The position numbers and the translations under genes are program-made. The notes below the pieces were generated by a model. It saw only the letters and a program-made list of their open reading frames with translations. It had not been told where the DNA came from and did not search any database. From Alphaproteobacteria bacterium (GTDB lineage: Bacteria > Pseudomonadota > Alphaproteobacteria > Rhizobiales > Xanthobacteraceae), in NCBI GenBank assembly GCA_005883115.1, contig VAZQ01000377.1:3201-12702 (forward strand): 9,502 nucleotides of DNA. Reading direction: 5' to 3'. This document shows, one piece after another, positions 1 through 5,741 of this stretch. Position 1 is the first letter of the stretch; each line of letters opens with the position of its first letter.

Positions 1-312
1 CAGCACGGAAGGAGCGTGGTGGTGACAGACGGAATTCACGTCGGGCCGGACTTTGTAGATTTCGCCGTGGATCACCATCTCGCTGTAGAGACGTAGGTTG
101 GTCCGCACGACCGGCTTGGAATCGAGCGTCATTTCGAGAATGTCGGATGGCTCGACGAGCTCCGAAGCGCGATGCCGCGAAATGAAATACCGGTTGGGAT
201 CTTTCGGGTTTCGTACGCTGATGTGTCCAAACGCATCGATGATGCCTTCGTTGGCGAGAATGCGGTTGGCGACGGCGAGTTCATGGCGCAATCCGGCGAA
301 TGCGTCGGGCAT
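1..312 (-). CDS. Class II aldolase/adducin family protein, N-terminal 104 residues (runs off left edge)
   Basis: Reading the minus strand from ATG at 312 gives an open frame to the window edge, beginning MPDAFAGLRHELAVANRILA. The family fold is recognisable: an N-terminal helix, an AFGHISVRNP segment (residues 27-36) matching the usual phosphate/substrate loop, then SEMVIHGEIY (77-86) with the family's acidic residue at E78. CHHHAP (96-101) follows, where H97 and H99 fit the H-x-H of the divalent-metal site. Family members are Zn or other metal-dependent aldolases, epimerases or decarboxylases; 3,4-dihydroxyphthalate decarboxylases belong here and are a reasonable comparison, but the substrate cannot be read from sequence. 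An AGAGAG stretch lies 8 to 9 bases upstream of the ATG. It follows the UbiD gene on the same strand after about 105 bases, so co-transcription and a shared pathway are likely. The C-terminal half, including the third metal histidine, is outside the window. Confidence 0.85.
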   Translation of the reverse strand, partial: MPDAFAGLRHELAVANRILANEGIIDAFGHISVRNPKDPNRYFISRHRASELVEPSDILEMTLDSKPVVRTNLRLYSEMVIHGEIYKVRPDVNSVCHHHAPSVL

Positions 313-349
313 GGCTTTGGTCTCTCTGCCAGGGATACAACGAAGCGAA

Positions 350-413
350 AAGCGGAATAGCGGTAGCGACTAGCGAATGGAGTGGGCCATTCGCCATTCA
401 GTGTTGGCTAGTC
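350..413. repeat. Palindromic intergenic repeat between UbiD and aldolase genes
   Basis: Two nested inverted repeats are visible. The inner one is GCGAATGG (373-380) with CCATTCGC (387-394), eight perfect pairs and a 6-base loop. The outer one is GACTAGC (368-374) with GCTAGTC (407-413), seven perfect pairs; the two share two bases and so would partly compete. The flank at 351-380 carries staggered AGCG-rich units (AGCGGAATAGCGGTAGCGAC), a style I associate with dispersed palindromic repeats in Bradyrhizobium-like genomes (recollection, not searched). It starts five bases past the UbiD stop, so in RNA it could protect the 3' end or attenuate read-through into the aldolase gene. There is no T-run, so a classical terminator is not supported. 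Confidence 0.6.
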
Positions 414-417
414 GGGT

Positions 418-1899
418 TCAACCACATCCGATGGTGGCGAGCAGGTCGGCAAACTTTTCCTTGACCTTCTGTCGCAGCTCGGGACTGGCGCGGGCGACCA
501 TCGGGAAATCCGCGAGCCGCTCGTACGGACGGCAGGCATCTATGATAGCGCGGGAATTGGTTGAGCTTGCCGCGTCGAGCAACGGGTCGAGCGGTCCGCT
601 CCAAGCGCGGCGCACGAACTCGATGTCGCTTGCGGGATCGCAGCGCGTGCAGATGGCCCACATCACGTCAAACAGGTCGCTCGGATCGACGTCCTCGTCG
701 ACCACGACAACGAAGCGCCCGAGATAGGACCCCGATTGACAGCCCGCCGCGAGCAGGCCGGCCTGCCGGGCGTGGCCCGGATAAGCCTGCTTGATGGCGA
801 GGACGTTGAACATGCGCGCGCCGCCGAACTCGTGCACCCATACGCCGGTGACCCCGGAGAGACCCGCGCGCTCGACCTCGTCCCAGATCATGCCGGCTTT
901 CATCACGCATTTGCTGAAGGAGAAATCGGACGGCGGGCGCATCGGCGAGGCGATGCCGAGGATGGGATCGTCACGGTAATAGACGCGCTTCACTTCGATC
1001 AGCGGCTGCTGGCTCGGGCTCGAGGCGTAATATCCCGTGAACTCGCCGAAAGGTCCCTCCCGCGCCTTGACGTTTTCGATCATCTCACCTTCGAGCACGA
1101 TCTCCGCATGGGCGGGCATCGGCAGGCCATAAAGCTCACTGAGCACGATCTCGTACGGCTCGCCACGGTGCCCGCCGGCATAGTCGTATTCGCAGAGGCC
1201 AAATTTGAGTTCGTTGCCACCAGCAAGGAACAGCAGCGGATCGTGTCCGCAGGAGATGAGCACCGGACAAGGTTTGCCGGCGCGGAAATATTTCTCTCGG
1301 ATTTGGCGGCCGTGCTTGCCTGGCGAGATCCACAGCGAGACGTGGTTCTTGTCCTGCACCATGGCGCGGTAGGTCCCGCCGTTGACCCAGTCCGCGTCCG
1401 GATCACGCATGATGACGAGATCGTCGGTGCCGATATAGCGGCCGCCGTCATGCTCGTGCAGGAGCGGCACCGGAAACTTAAGCACGTCCACCTTGCCGTC
1501 GCGATCGACATTCTCGAGCACAGGACCCTTCGTGACGGTCGTGGGCGCAATTGGCCGGTGGCGCTTCATCCGCTCGCGGTAGGCGCGCACGACATCGAGC
1601 GGGTGATCGGGAACCGGCAGCCCGAGCGCGATCGCGAGCCGCTTCGATGAGTTCGTTGCGCCGGAGAGGAGTCGCATCCCCTTGGCATAGCCCGGCACGT
1701 CATCGAACAGGATCGCCGGTGGCTCCGCCCGGGCGTGGTTCACGATTTCGGCCAGCGTGCCCATTTCGAGCTTCCAATCGGCGCCTTTGATGCTAACGAC
1801 CTCGCCCGCGCGTTCAGCCCGCGCGATGAATTCGCGCAGGTCCGCATGCGGCCGCTCGTAGTCATTGAAGCGTTGCGAGCCTTGGGTTTTCTCCAGCAC
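418..1899 (-). CDS. UbiD family prenylated-FMN-dependent decarboxylase
   Basis: This 493-residue protein is close to E. coli UbiD (497) in length. UbiD enzymes reversibly decarboxylate aromatic or alpha,beta-unsaturated acids in the cytoplasm using prenylated FMN, which UbiX makes. The N-terminal DLREFIARAERAGEVVSI matches the family's opening helix. The key residues known from Fdc1 are present with conserved spacing: NGGTYR supplies metal ligand N173 and catalytic R178, GKHG gives H196, RGEPYE gives E247, and EGPFGE (281-286) supplies the Glu pair of the E-R-E catalytic triad. The enzyme therefore looks active. I chose GTG at 1899 because AAAGGA lies six bases upstream; an in-frame GTG at 1941 would add 14 residues (507 in all) but has a poor ribosome site. 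No ubiX is in the window, so cofactor must come from elsewhere. The gene diverges from the EutA-like gene and is followed by a class II aldolase gene. Substrate is unknown; an aromatic acid is the best guess. Confidence 0.93.
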   Translation of the reverse strand: MLEKTQGSQRFNDYERPHADLREFIARAERAGEVVSIKGADWKLEMGTLAEIVNHARAEPPAILFDDVPGYAKGMRLLSGATNSSKRLAIALGLPVPDHPLDVVRAYRERMKRHRPIAPTTVTKGPVLENVDRDGKVDVLKFPVPLLHEHDGGRYIGTDDLVIMRDPDADWVNGGTYRAMVQDKNHVSLWISPGKHGRQIREKYFRAGKPCPVLISCGHDPLLFLAGGNELKFGLCEYDYAGGHRGEPYEIVLSELYGLPMPAHAEIVLEGEMIENVKAREGPFGEFTGYYASSPSQQPLIEVKRVYYRDDPILGIASPMRPPSDFSFSKCVMKAGMIWDEVERAGLSGVTGVWVHEFGGARMFNVLAIKQAYPGHARQAGLLAAGCQSGSYLGRFVVVVDEDVDPSDLFDVMWAICTRCDPASDIEFVRRAWSGPLDPLLDAASSTNSRAIIDACRPYERLADFPMVARASPELRQKVKEKFADLLATIGCG

Positions 1900-1905
1900 G
1901 GCGGT

Positions 1906-1911
1906 TCCTTT
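1906..1911 (-). promoter_or_regulatory. Ribosome binding site deciding the UbiD start
   Basis: On the minus strand AAAGGA lies six bases before GTG at 1899. The alternative GTG at 1941 has only GAGGC one base upstream, which is too close. This favours the shorter protein. Confidence 0.55.
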
Positions 1912-1924
1912 CGAAAGCTCTCTT

Positions 1925-1940
1925 TGGCAATGTTTTGCCA
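1925..1940. promoter_or_regulatory. Perfect palindrome in UbiD leader (operator or hairpin)
   Basis: TGGCAA-TGTT-TTGCCA is a perfect 6+6 inverted repeat with a 4-base spacer, 25 bases upstream of the chosen UbiD GTG. It has the size of a transcription-factor half-site pair, or of a small leader hairpin. If translation began at the GTG at 1941 the palindrome would lie inside codons, so its presence mildly supports the shorter start. No regulator can be assigned. Confidence 0.4.
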
Positions 1941-2090
1941 CGCCTCATTGGGGTTGTCATGCCCACGCGCGCTCTGAGTGGGAGCGCCTTCTCCGGACAA
2001 ACCGGGTTCATTCCTGCATGCGAACGCCATTGCTGCGCTTGTTTGCGCAACGACCCGCGTCACTGCGATCTCGTTCAGGTGGCTCGGCTT

Positions 2091-2120
2091 TTGACCATGC
2101 TCGAGGGGCCGTGCGATAAC
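2091..2120 (+). promoter_or_regulatory. Candidate sigma70-type promoter for the EutA/ABC/bicupin operon
   Basis: TTGACC (2091-2096, five of six consensus bases) is followed after 18 bases by GATAAC (2115-2120, four of six). The start point would fall near 2126-2128, about 50 bases before the EutA-like ATG. The spacing is one base longer than ideal and the -10 is weak, so activation or a different sigma factor remains possible. Confidence 0.4.
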
Positions 2121-2122
2121 CG

Positions 2123-2134
2123 ATGCAGGTGCAT
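2123..2134. promoter_or_regulatory. Inverted repeat ATGCA-GG-TGCAT at the expected transcription start
   Basis: A perfect 5+5 inverted repeat with a 2-base spacer directly follows the candidate -10, a common place for a repressor site. It shares the TGCAT core with the palindromes in front of the LLM gene at 8763-8779, but the half-site spacing differs, so shared control by the local MarR protein is only a suggestion. Confidence 0.3.
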
Positions 2135-2136
2135 GT

Positions 2137-2154
2137 GGCGGTGTGCGCACCGCC
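2137..2154 (+). promoter_or_regulatory. Short GC hairpin just before the EutA-like ribosome site
   Basis: GGCGGTG (2137-2143) and CACCGCC (2148-2154) form seven perfect pairs around a TGCG loop. It ends six bases before the GAAAGAG ribosome site (2161-2167). In RNA it would be a stable element at the end of the 5' leader and could affect stability or ribosome access. GC-rich DNA produces such stems by chance fairly often. Confidence 0.35.
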
Positions 2155-2176
2155 GGGCCGGAAAGAGCATATTTGA

Positions 2177-3877
2177 ATGGCCGAGGATCCGAAGCGCAGT
2201 CATACGCTCGCCGACCATCTGCTCGGGCAGGACGTGGCGCACGCGCACGACGGCGAGGCCGATCACGACCATGATCATTTTGAGGTCGATCCCGACGAGC
2301 GGCTGGAAGAAAACCCAATCTGGATCCAGGACCATGTGACGCTGCTCACAGTGGGCATCGACATCGGATCCGCCGGTACCCAGGTCATCTTCTCCCGCAT
2401 CAACCTGCGCCGCTATGGCGAGGATCTCACCAGCCGGTACTATGTCGTGTCGCGGGAGACATTGTTCCAATCGCCGGTGGCGCTGACACCCTATTCGAGC
2501 GACGAGCGCATCGACGATGCCGCGCTCGGTGCCATCATCGACGATGCTTACAAAACAGCGGGCGTACAGGCACAGGACATCGATACAGGTGTGGTCATTC
2601 TCACTGGCGAGGCGTTGCGCCGTGAGAATGCCGAGGCGATCGCCGCTCTGCTCGCTGAGCAGCGCGGGGACTTCGTCACCGCCGCGGCCGGCCATCACAT
2701 GGAATCGATGCTCGCGGCCTACGGCTCGGGCGCCTCAAAGCTTTCGTACGAGCAGGACAAACGGATTCTCAATGTCGATATCGGCGGCGGCACCACCAAG
2801 CTCGGGATCGTCGAGCAGGGCACCGTGATTGCCACCGCAGCGCTGCATATCGGGGGTAGGCTGCAAGTGATGGACGAGAGTGGGCGGATCGTGCGGCTCG
2901 ATCCGGCCGGAAAGTTTCACGCCCGCCAGGCAGGCTTTTCTTGCTCGCGCGGCGATGTGCTCTCGGCTGAGCAACTCGATAAGGTCGCAGCGAATATGGC
3001 GGAGTTGCTGGTCGCCGCGCTCACGCAGCGTCCGCTGCCGTCTGCGGTCGAGCACCTCTACTTGACCGACCCGATCCGTGACCTCGGCCGCATCGATGGG
3101 CTGATGTTTTCCGGTGGGGTCGGCGAGTATGTCTATGGCCGCGAGGAGCGCGACTTCGGCGACATGGGGCGCCGGCTCGGCCGCGCCATTCGGGGGCGGA
3201 TCGATTCCGGCGCGCTGCCATGGCCGCTGCTGCCGCCCGGCGAATGCATCCGCGCCACCGCCCTTGGGGCCTCCGAATACAGCGTGCAACTTAGCGGCAA
3301 CACCAGCTACATCTCCAAACCGGGACAGCTTCTGCCGCGGCGGAATCTGCAGGTTCTGCAACCCTCCTATGTCTGTGACGAGAACATCGATCCGGACAGG
3401 CTCGCCAAGGCGATCCGCGGCCACTTCACGGCCTTCGATCTCATCGAAGGCGAGAGGGAAGTCGCGCTCGCTTTGCGCTGGCAGGGTGCCCCGTCATACG
3501 AGCGGATCCTCGCTTTCGCCGAGGGGATCCGCCGCGGCCTCGCCACCACGATCGAACGCAAGAAGCCGCTCTACCTCATGCTGGACGGCGACATCGCGCA
3601 GACCTTGGGCGCCATCTTGCGCGAAGAGCTGCTCGTCGAGAGCGAGATCTTGGCGATCGACGGGTTGGTGCTGCGCGACTTCGATTACATCGATCTCGGG
3701 CGCATCCGCATGCCCTCATTCACGGTGCCGGTGACGATCAAATCGCTTCTGTTCAGCGAAGATCCCCGCCGCGGCCGCCCGCCGCAGCGCATCCACCATC
3801 ATGAGCATCATCCGCATGATCACCGGCACGGCCATGCGCATGATCATCACCATCATCAGGATCATGATGAGCGCTGA
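2177..3877 (+). CDS. eutA: EutA-like reactivating factor (ASKHA ATPase) with histidine-rich N- and C-terminal extensions
   Basis: The 566-residue product carries a core (about 55-530) that aligns by eye with enterobacterial EutA (467 residues): LLTVGIDIGSAGTQVIFSR (56-74) is the phosphate-1 motif, NVDIGGGTTKLG (199-210) phosphate-2, FSGGVGEY (311-318) the adenosine motif, and the core ends VPVTIKSLLFSED as EutA does (VPVTVKSLAF). EutA is a cytoplasmic ATP-dependent chaperone that expels damaged cobalamin from ethanolamine ammonia-lyase EutBC. The oddities are a 50-residue acidic N-terminal extension with HDHDH-type residues (22-34) and a C-terminal tail with 15 His in residues 540-563, like the metal-storing tails of HypB, SlyD or UreE. 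No eutB, eutC or microcompartment gene is present. The ATG at 2177 has GAAAGAG nine bases upstream; a later start would remove the extension, but the extension has coding character. It leads an operon with ABC transporter and bicupin genes. Family membership is firm; the client enzyme is unknown. Confidence 0.9.
   Translation: MAEDPKRSHTLADHLLGQDVAHAHDGEADHDHDHFEVDPDERLEENPIWIQDHVTLLTVGIDIGSAGTQVIFSRINLRRYGEDLTSRYYVVSRETLFQSPVALTPYSSDERIDDAALGAIIDDAYKTAGVQAQDIDTGVVILTGEALRRENAEAIAALLAEQRGDFVTAAAGHHMESMLAAYGSGASKLSYEQDKRILNVDIGGGTTKLGIVEQGTVIATAALHIGGRLQVMDESGRIVRLDPAGKFHARQAGFSCSRGDVLSAEQLDKVAANMAELLVAALTQRPLPSAVEHLYLTDPIRDLGRIDGLMFSGGVGEYVYGREERDFGDMGRRLGRAIRGRIDSGALPWPLLPPGECIRATALGASEYSVQLSGNTSYISKPGQLLPRRNLQVLQPSYVCDENIDPDRLAKAIRGHFTAFDLIEGEREVALALRWQGAPSYERILAFAEGIRRGLATTIERKKPLYLMLDGDIAQTLGAILREELLVESEILAIDGLVLRDFDYIDLGRIRMPSFTVPVTIKSLLFSEDPRRGRPPQRIHHHEHHPHDHRHGHAHDHHHHQDHDER
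3795..3868 (+). repeat. Low-complexity CAT/GAT/CAC coding repeat (His-rich tail)
   Basis: This stretch encodes the C-terminal His/Asp tail of the EutA-like protein, residues 540-563. It is built from irregular CAT, CAC and GAT codons and contains several ATGATC/GATCAT units. The mixed codons argue for selection on the amino acids rather than simple slippage of one repeat unit, though length variation between strains would be expected. Confidence 0.75.
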
Positions 3878-3892
3878 GTTAGGTGTCGGGGT

Positions 3893-3909
3893 TCTCGGCC
3901 AAACCGAGA
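3893..3909 (+). repeat. Hairpin after the EutA-like gene
   Basis: TCTCGG (3893-3898) and CCGAGA (3904-3909) form six perfect pairs around a CCAAA loop, 16 bases past the stop codon. No T-run follows, so it is better read as an intergenic mRNA stem than as a terminator. It abuts the second repeat at 3915-3956. Confidence 0.35.
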
Positions 3910-3914
3910 GAGCA

Positions 3915-3956
3915 AAAGCCCTCACCCGCTCCGTCTGCCAGTTGCAGAGGGAGCAG
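3915..3956 (+). repeat. Intergenic repeat-like stem overlapping a ribosome binding site
   Basis: The left arm 3929-3938 (CTCCGTCTGC) pairs with 3944-3953 (GCAGAGGGAG) with nine of ten matches and a CAGTT loop. The whole stretch, beginning AAGCCCTCACCC and ending AGAGGGAGCAG, resembles the dispersed palindromes with CCCTCACCC and GAGAGGGAG ends that I know from rhizobial genomes (recollection, not searched). The right arm is also the purine-rich ribosome site for the mini-ORF at 3957, so folding would hide it. Confidence 0.45.
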
Positions 3957-3989
3957 ATGGAGCCCGTGGCATACGAGCCGCTTCCGTGA
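3957..3989 (+). CDS. Possible 10-residue leader peptide coupled to the permease start
   Basis: An ATG preceded by AGAGGGAG (3946-3953) opens a 10-codon frame, MEPVAYEPLP, whose TGA overlaps the permease GTG in the arrangement GTGA (3986-3989). The permease GTG has no good ribosome site of its own, whereas this ATG has a strong one at 3 to 5 bases. Terminating ribosomes could restart on the GTG, giving translational coupling. The peptide has no recognisable function and the arrangement could be accidental, since the ribosome site may come from an intergenic repeat. Confidence 0.3.
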   Translation: MEPVAYEPLP

Positions 3990-5722
3990 CCCAAGCGGTC
4001 GAGCGCTTCACCCCTTTACCCGCCGCTGCGCCGCGGTTCGATCCCAAGTGGGTGATGATCGGCGTGCCGGTAGCACTCGTTGCTTGGCTCGCCCTTGTCC
4101 CGCTCGTGTTTCTGGTGTGGCAAAGTTTTCTGACGCCGCAGACGGCGGCGCTGGCAGCGCAATACACGCTCGAGAACTTCCGCACCGCCTACTTGAGCAG
4201 CGACAACATCCGGCTTTTTGCCAATTCGCTTCAGTTCGCCGTCGGCGCAGCGGTGCTCTCGCTCGTGATTGGTACCGGGCTCGCCTGGATGAACGAGCGC
4301 ACCAACACGCCCTTGAAGACCCTTTTCTTCGCCCTAGCGATCATCCCACTGGTGATCCCAGGCATTCTCTTCACGGTGGCGTGGATCATGTTGGGAAGCC
4401 CGAAGATCGGGCTGATCAATCTTGCCCTGCAGAGGCTATTCGATACCGACGCGGTCTTCGTAAACGTCTACACGATGGCGGGCATGATCTGGGTGGATGG
4501 GTTGCACTACTCGCCCATGGCCTTTCTGCTGATGACGGCCACATTCCGCTCCATGGACCCAGCGCTCGAGGAGCAGGCAGCCATGAGCGGAGCTTCTGTG
4601 GCGGCCGTTGCGCGACGGATCACGTTGCCCCTGGCGTGGCCGGCGGCGCTCGGCGCGCTCCTGATCCTGTTCGTGCGTGCGATCGAATCGTTCGAGGTGC
4701 CGGCGCTGCTCGGGCTGCCCGTGGGCATTCACGTGTATACGTCATCGATCTACCAGGCGATCCATCAGTATCCGAGCCAGATCGGGCTCGCCGCCGCCTA
4801 TGCCGTGACACTCCTGCTCACCACCTCACTCGGCATCTATGCGCAGACGCGGCTCTCGAGCCAGGGCGCGCGATTTTCGACCATCACCGGCAAGGGCTTT
4901 CGTCCGCGCACGATCGATCTCGGCGGTTGGCGCTATCTCACGGCGACGATCTTCATGCTGTATTTCCTCGTCATCGTGCTGCTGCCGTTCCTGGTGCTGG
5001 TTTGGTCGTCGCTGCAGAAATTCTATAGCGCGCCCTCTTGGGCGGCGCTCAGCCGCGTCAGTCTCGATTCTTATCGGGCGGTGCTCGATCATCCGCAATT
5101 CGCAAATACGGTTTGGAACAGCGTCGTGCTCGCGATCGGCAGTGCAAGCACGGTCATGCTGATCTCGGCGGTGATCGCATGGATCGTCGTGCGCACGAGG
5201 GTGCCGGGCCGCTGGATGCTCGACAACCTGGCCTCGCTGCCGCTGGTTTTTCCCGGCTTGGTGCTCGGGCTCGCGATCATGGTTTGCTATCTCTATCTGG
5301 ATATCGGCGTCTATGGCACGCTCTGGATCATCTTCATCGCCTATGTGACGCGGTTTCTGCCGTACGGCATGCGTTACAATTCGGCCTCCATGCTGCAGAT
5401 CCATAAAGAACTCGAGGAATCAGCGGCGATGAGCGGCGCCTCGTGGAGCATGACTTTTGGCCGTGTGGTCCTGCCGCTGTTGAAACCAGGACTGCTCGCC
5501 GGCTTTATCTATGTGATGATCGTCTCGATCCGCGAGTTGTCGAGTTCGATCTTGCTCTACTCGCCGGGGACCGAAGTGGTATCGATCATGATCTGGGAGT
5601 TGTGGCAGAATGGGCAATATGTGGAGCTTTCGGCGCTCGGGGTGATGCTGATCCTCGCGCTGTTCCTACTCGTCGTGCTGGCGCAGCTCGCCGGCAGACG
5701 GTTCGGAATTGCCGAAACGTAA
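3986..5722 (+). CDS. ABC transporter permease, two fused membrane domains (ferric-iron/FbpB-like family)
   Basis: The 578-residue inner-membrane protein holds two BPD_transp_1-type domains of about six hydrophobic segments each. Approximate segments are 23-46, 79-101, 112-136, 163-184, 218-241 and 266-288 in the first half, and 319-342, 376-402, 413-436, 443-462, 502-521 and 549-570 in the second. Each half has an EAA loop that contacts the ATPase: 195-216 with EEQAAMSGAS and 477-498 with EESAAMSGAS. The near-identity of the two loops fits an internal duplication. Fused permeases of this length are typical of the Fe(III) (FbpB/SfuB) branch, which also takes up other small substrates such as phosphonates and polyamines, so iron is not certain. 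The start is GTG at 3986, overlapping the stop of a 10-codon frame. The ATPase gene follows 19 bases after the stop. No periplasmic binding-protein gene is visible in the window. Confidence 0.92.
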   Translation: MTQAVERFTPLPAAAPRFDPKWVMIGVPVALVAWLALVPLVFLVWQSFLTPQTAALAAQYTLENFRTAYLSSDNIRLFANSLQFAVGAAVLSLVIGTGLAWMNERTNTPLKTLFFALAIIPLVIPGILFTVAWIMLGSPKIGLINLALQRLFDTDAVFVNVYTMAGMIWVDGLHYSPMAFLLMTATFRSMDPALEEQAAMSGASVAAVARRITLPLAWPAALGALLILFVRAIESFEVPALLGLPVGIHVYTSSIYQAIHQYPSQIGLAAAYAVTLLLTTSLGIYAQTRLSSQGARFSTITGKGFRPRTIDLGGWRYLTATIFMLYFLVIVLLPFLVLVWSSLQKFYSAPSWAALSRVSLDSYRAVLDHPQFANTVWNSVVLAIGSASTVMLISAVIAWIVVRTRVPGRWMLDNLASLPLVFPGLVLGLAIMVCYLYLDIGVYGTLWIIFIAYVTRFLPYGMRYNSASMLQIHKELEESAAMSGASWSMTFGRVVLPLLKPGLLAGFIYVMIVSIRELSSSILLYSPGTEVVSIMIWELWQNGQYVELSALGVMLILALFLLVVLAQLAGRRFGIAET

Positions 5723-5741
5723 AACAAGGCACTGGTGCAGC

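Noticed and set aside
736..1650. 304-codon open frame on the plus strand antisense to the UbiD gene
   Set aside because: The opposite strand encodes a full UbiD with all catalytic residues. This frame has no recognisable domain and is a typical GC-rich shadow.
2043..2050. TTGCGCAA 8-bp palindrome in the divergent region as an operator
   Set aside because: It is too short and GC-balanced to separate from chance, and has no extended half-sites.
2075..2698. 207-codon minus-strand frame across the divergent promoter and the EutA-like N-terminus
   Set aside because: No recognisable domain. It is antisense to the ASKHA phosphate-1 region and has no supporting ribosome site.
3795..3868. CAT/GAT repeats as a CRISPR-like or non-coding tandem array
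   Set aside because: The stretch is in frame with the EutA-like protein, ends at its stop, and has no regular repeat-spacer pattern.
3893..3909. Rho-independent terminator after the EutA-like gene
   Set aside because: The stem is only six pairs and is followed by GAGCAAAAGCC rather than a T-run, so it is kept only as a hairpin.
3883..5028. 381-codon plus-strand frame starting just after the EutA-like gene
   Set aside because: It overlaps the permease in another frame. Only the permease frame shows membrane segments and EAA loops.
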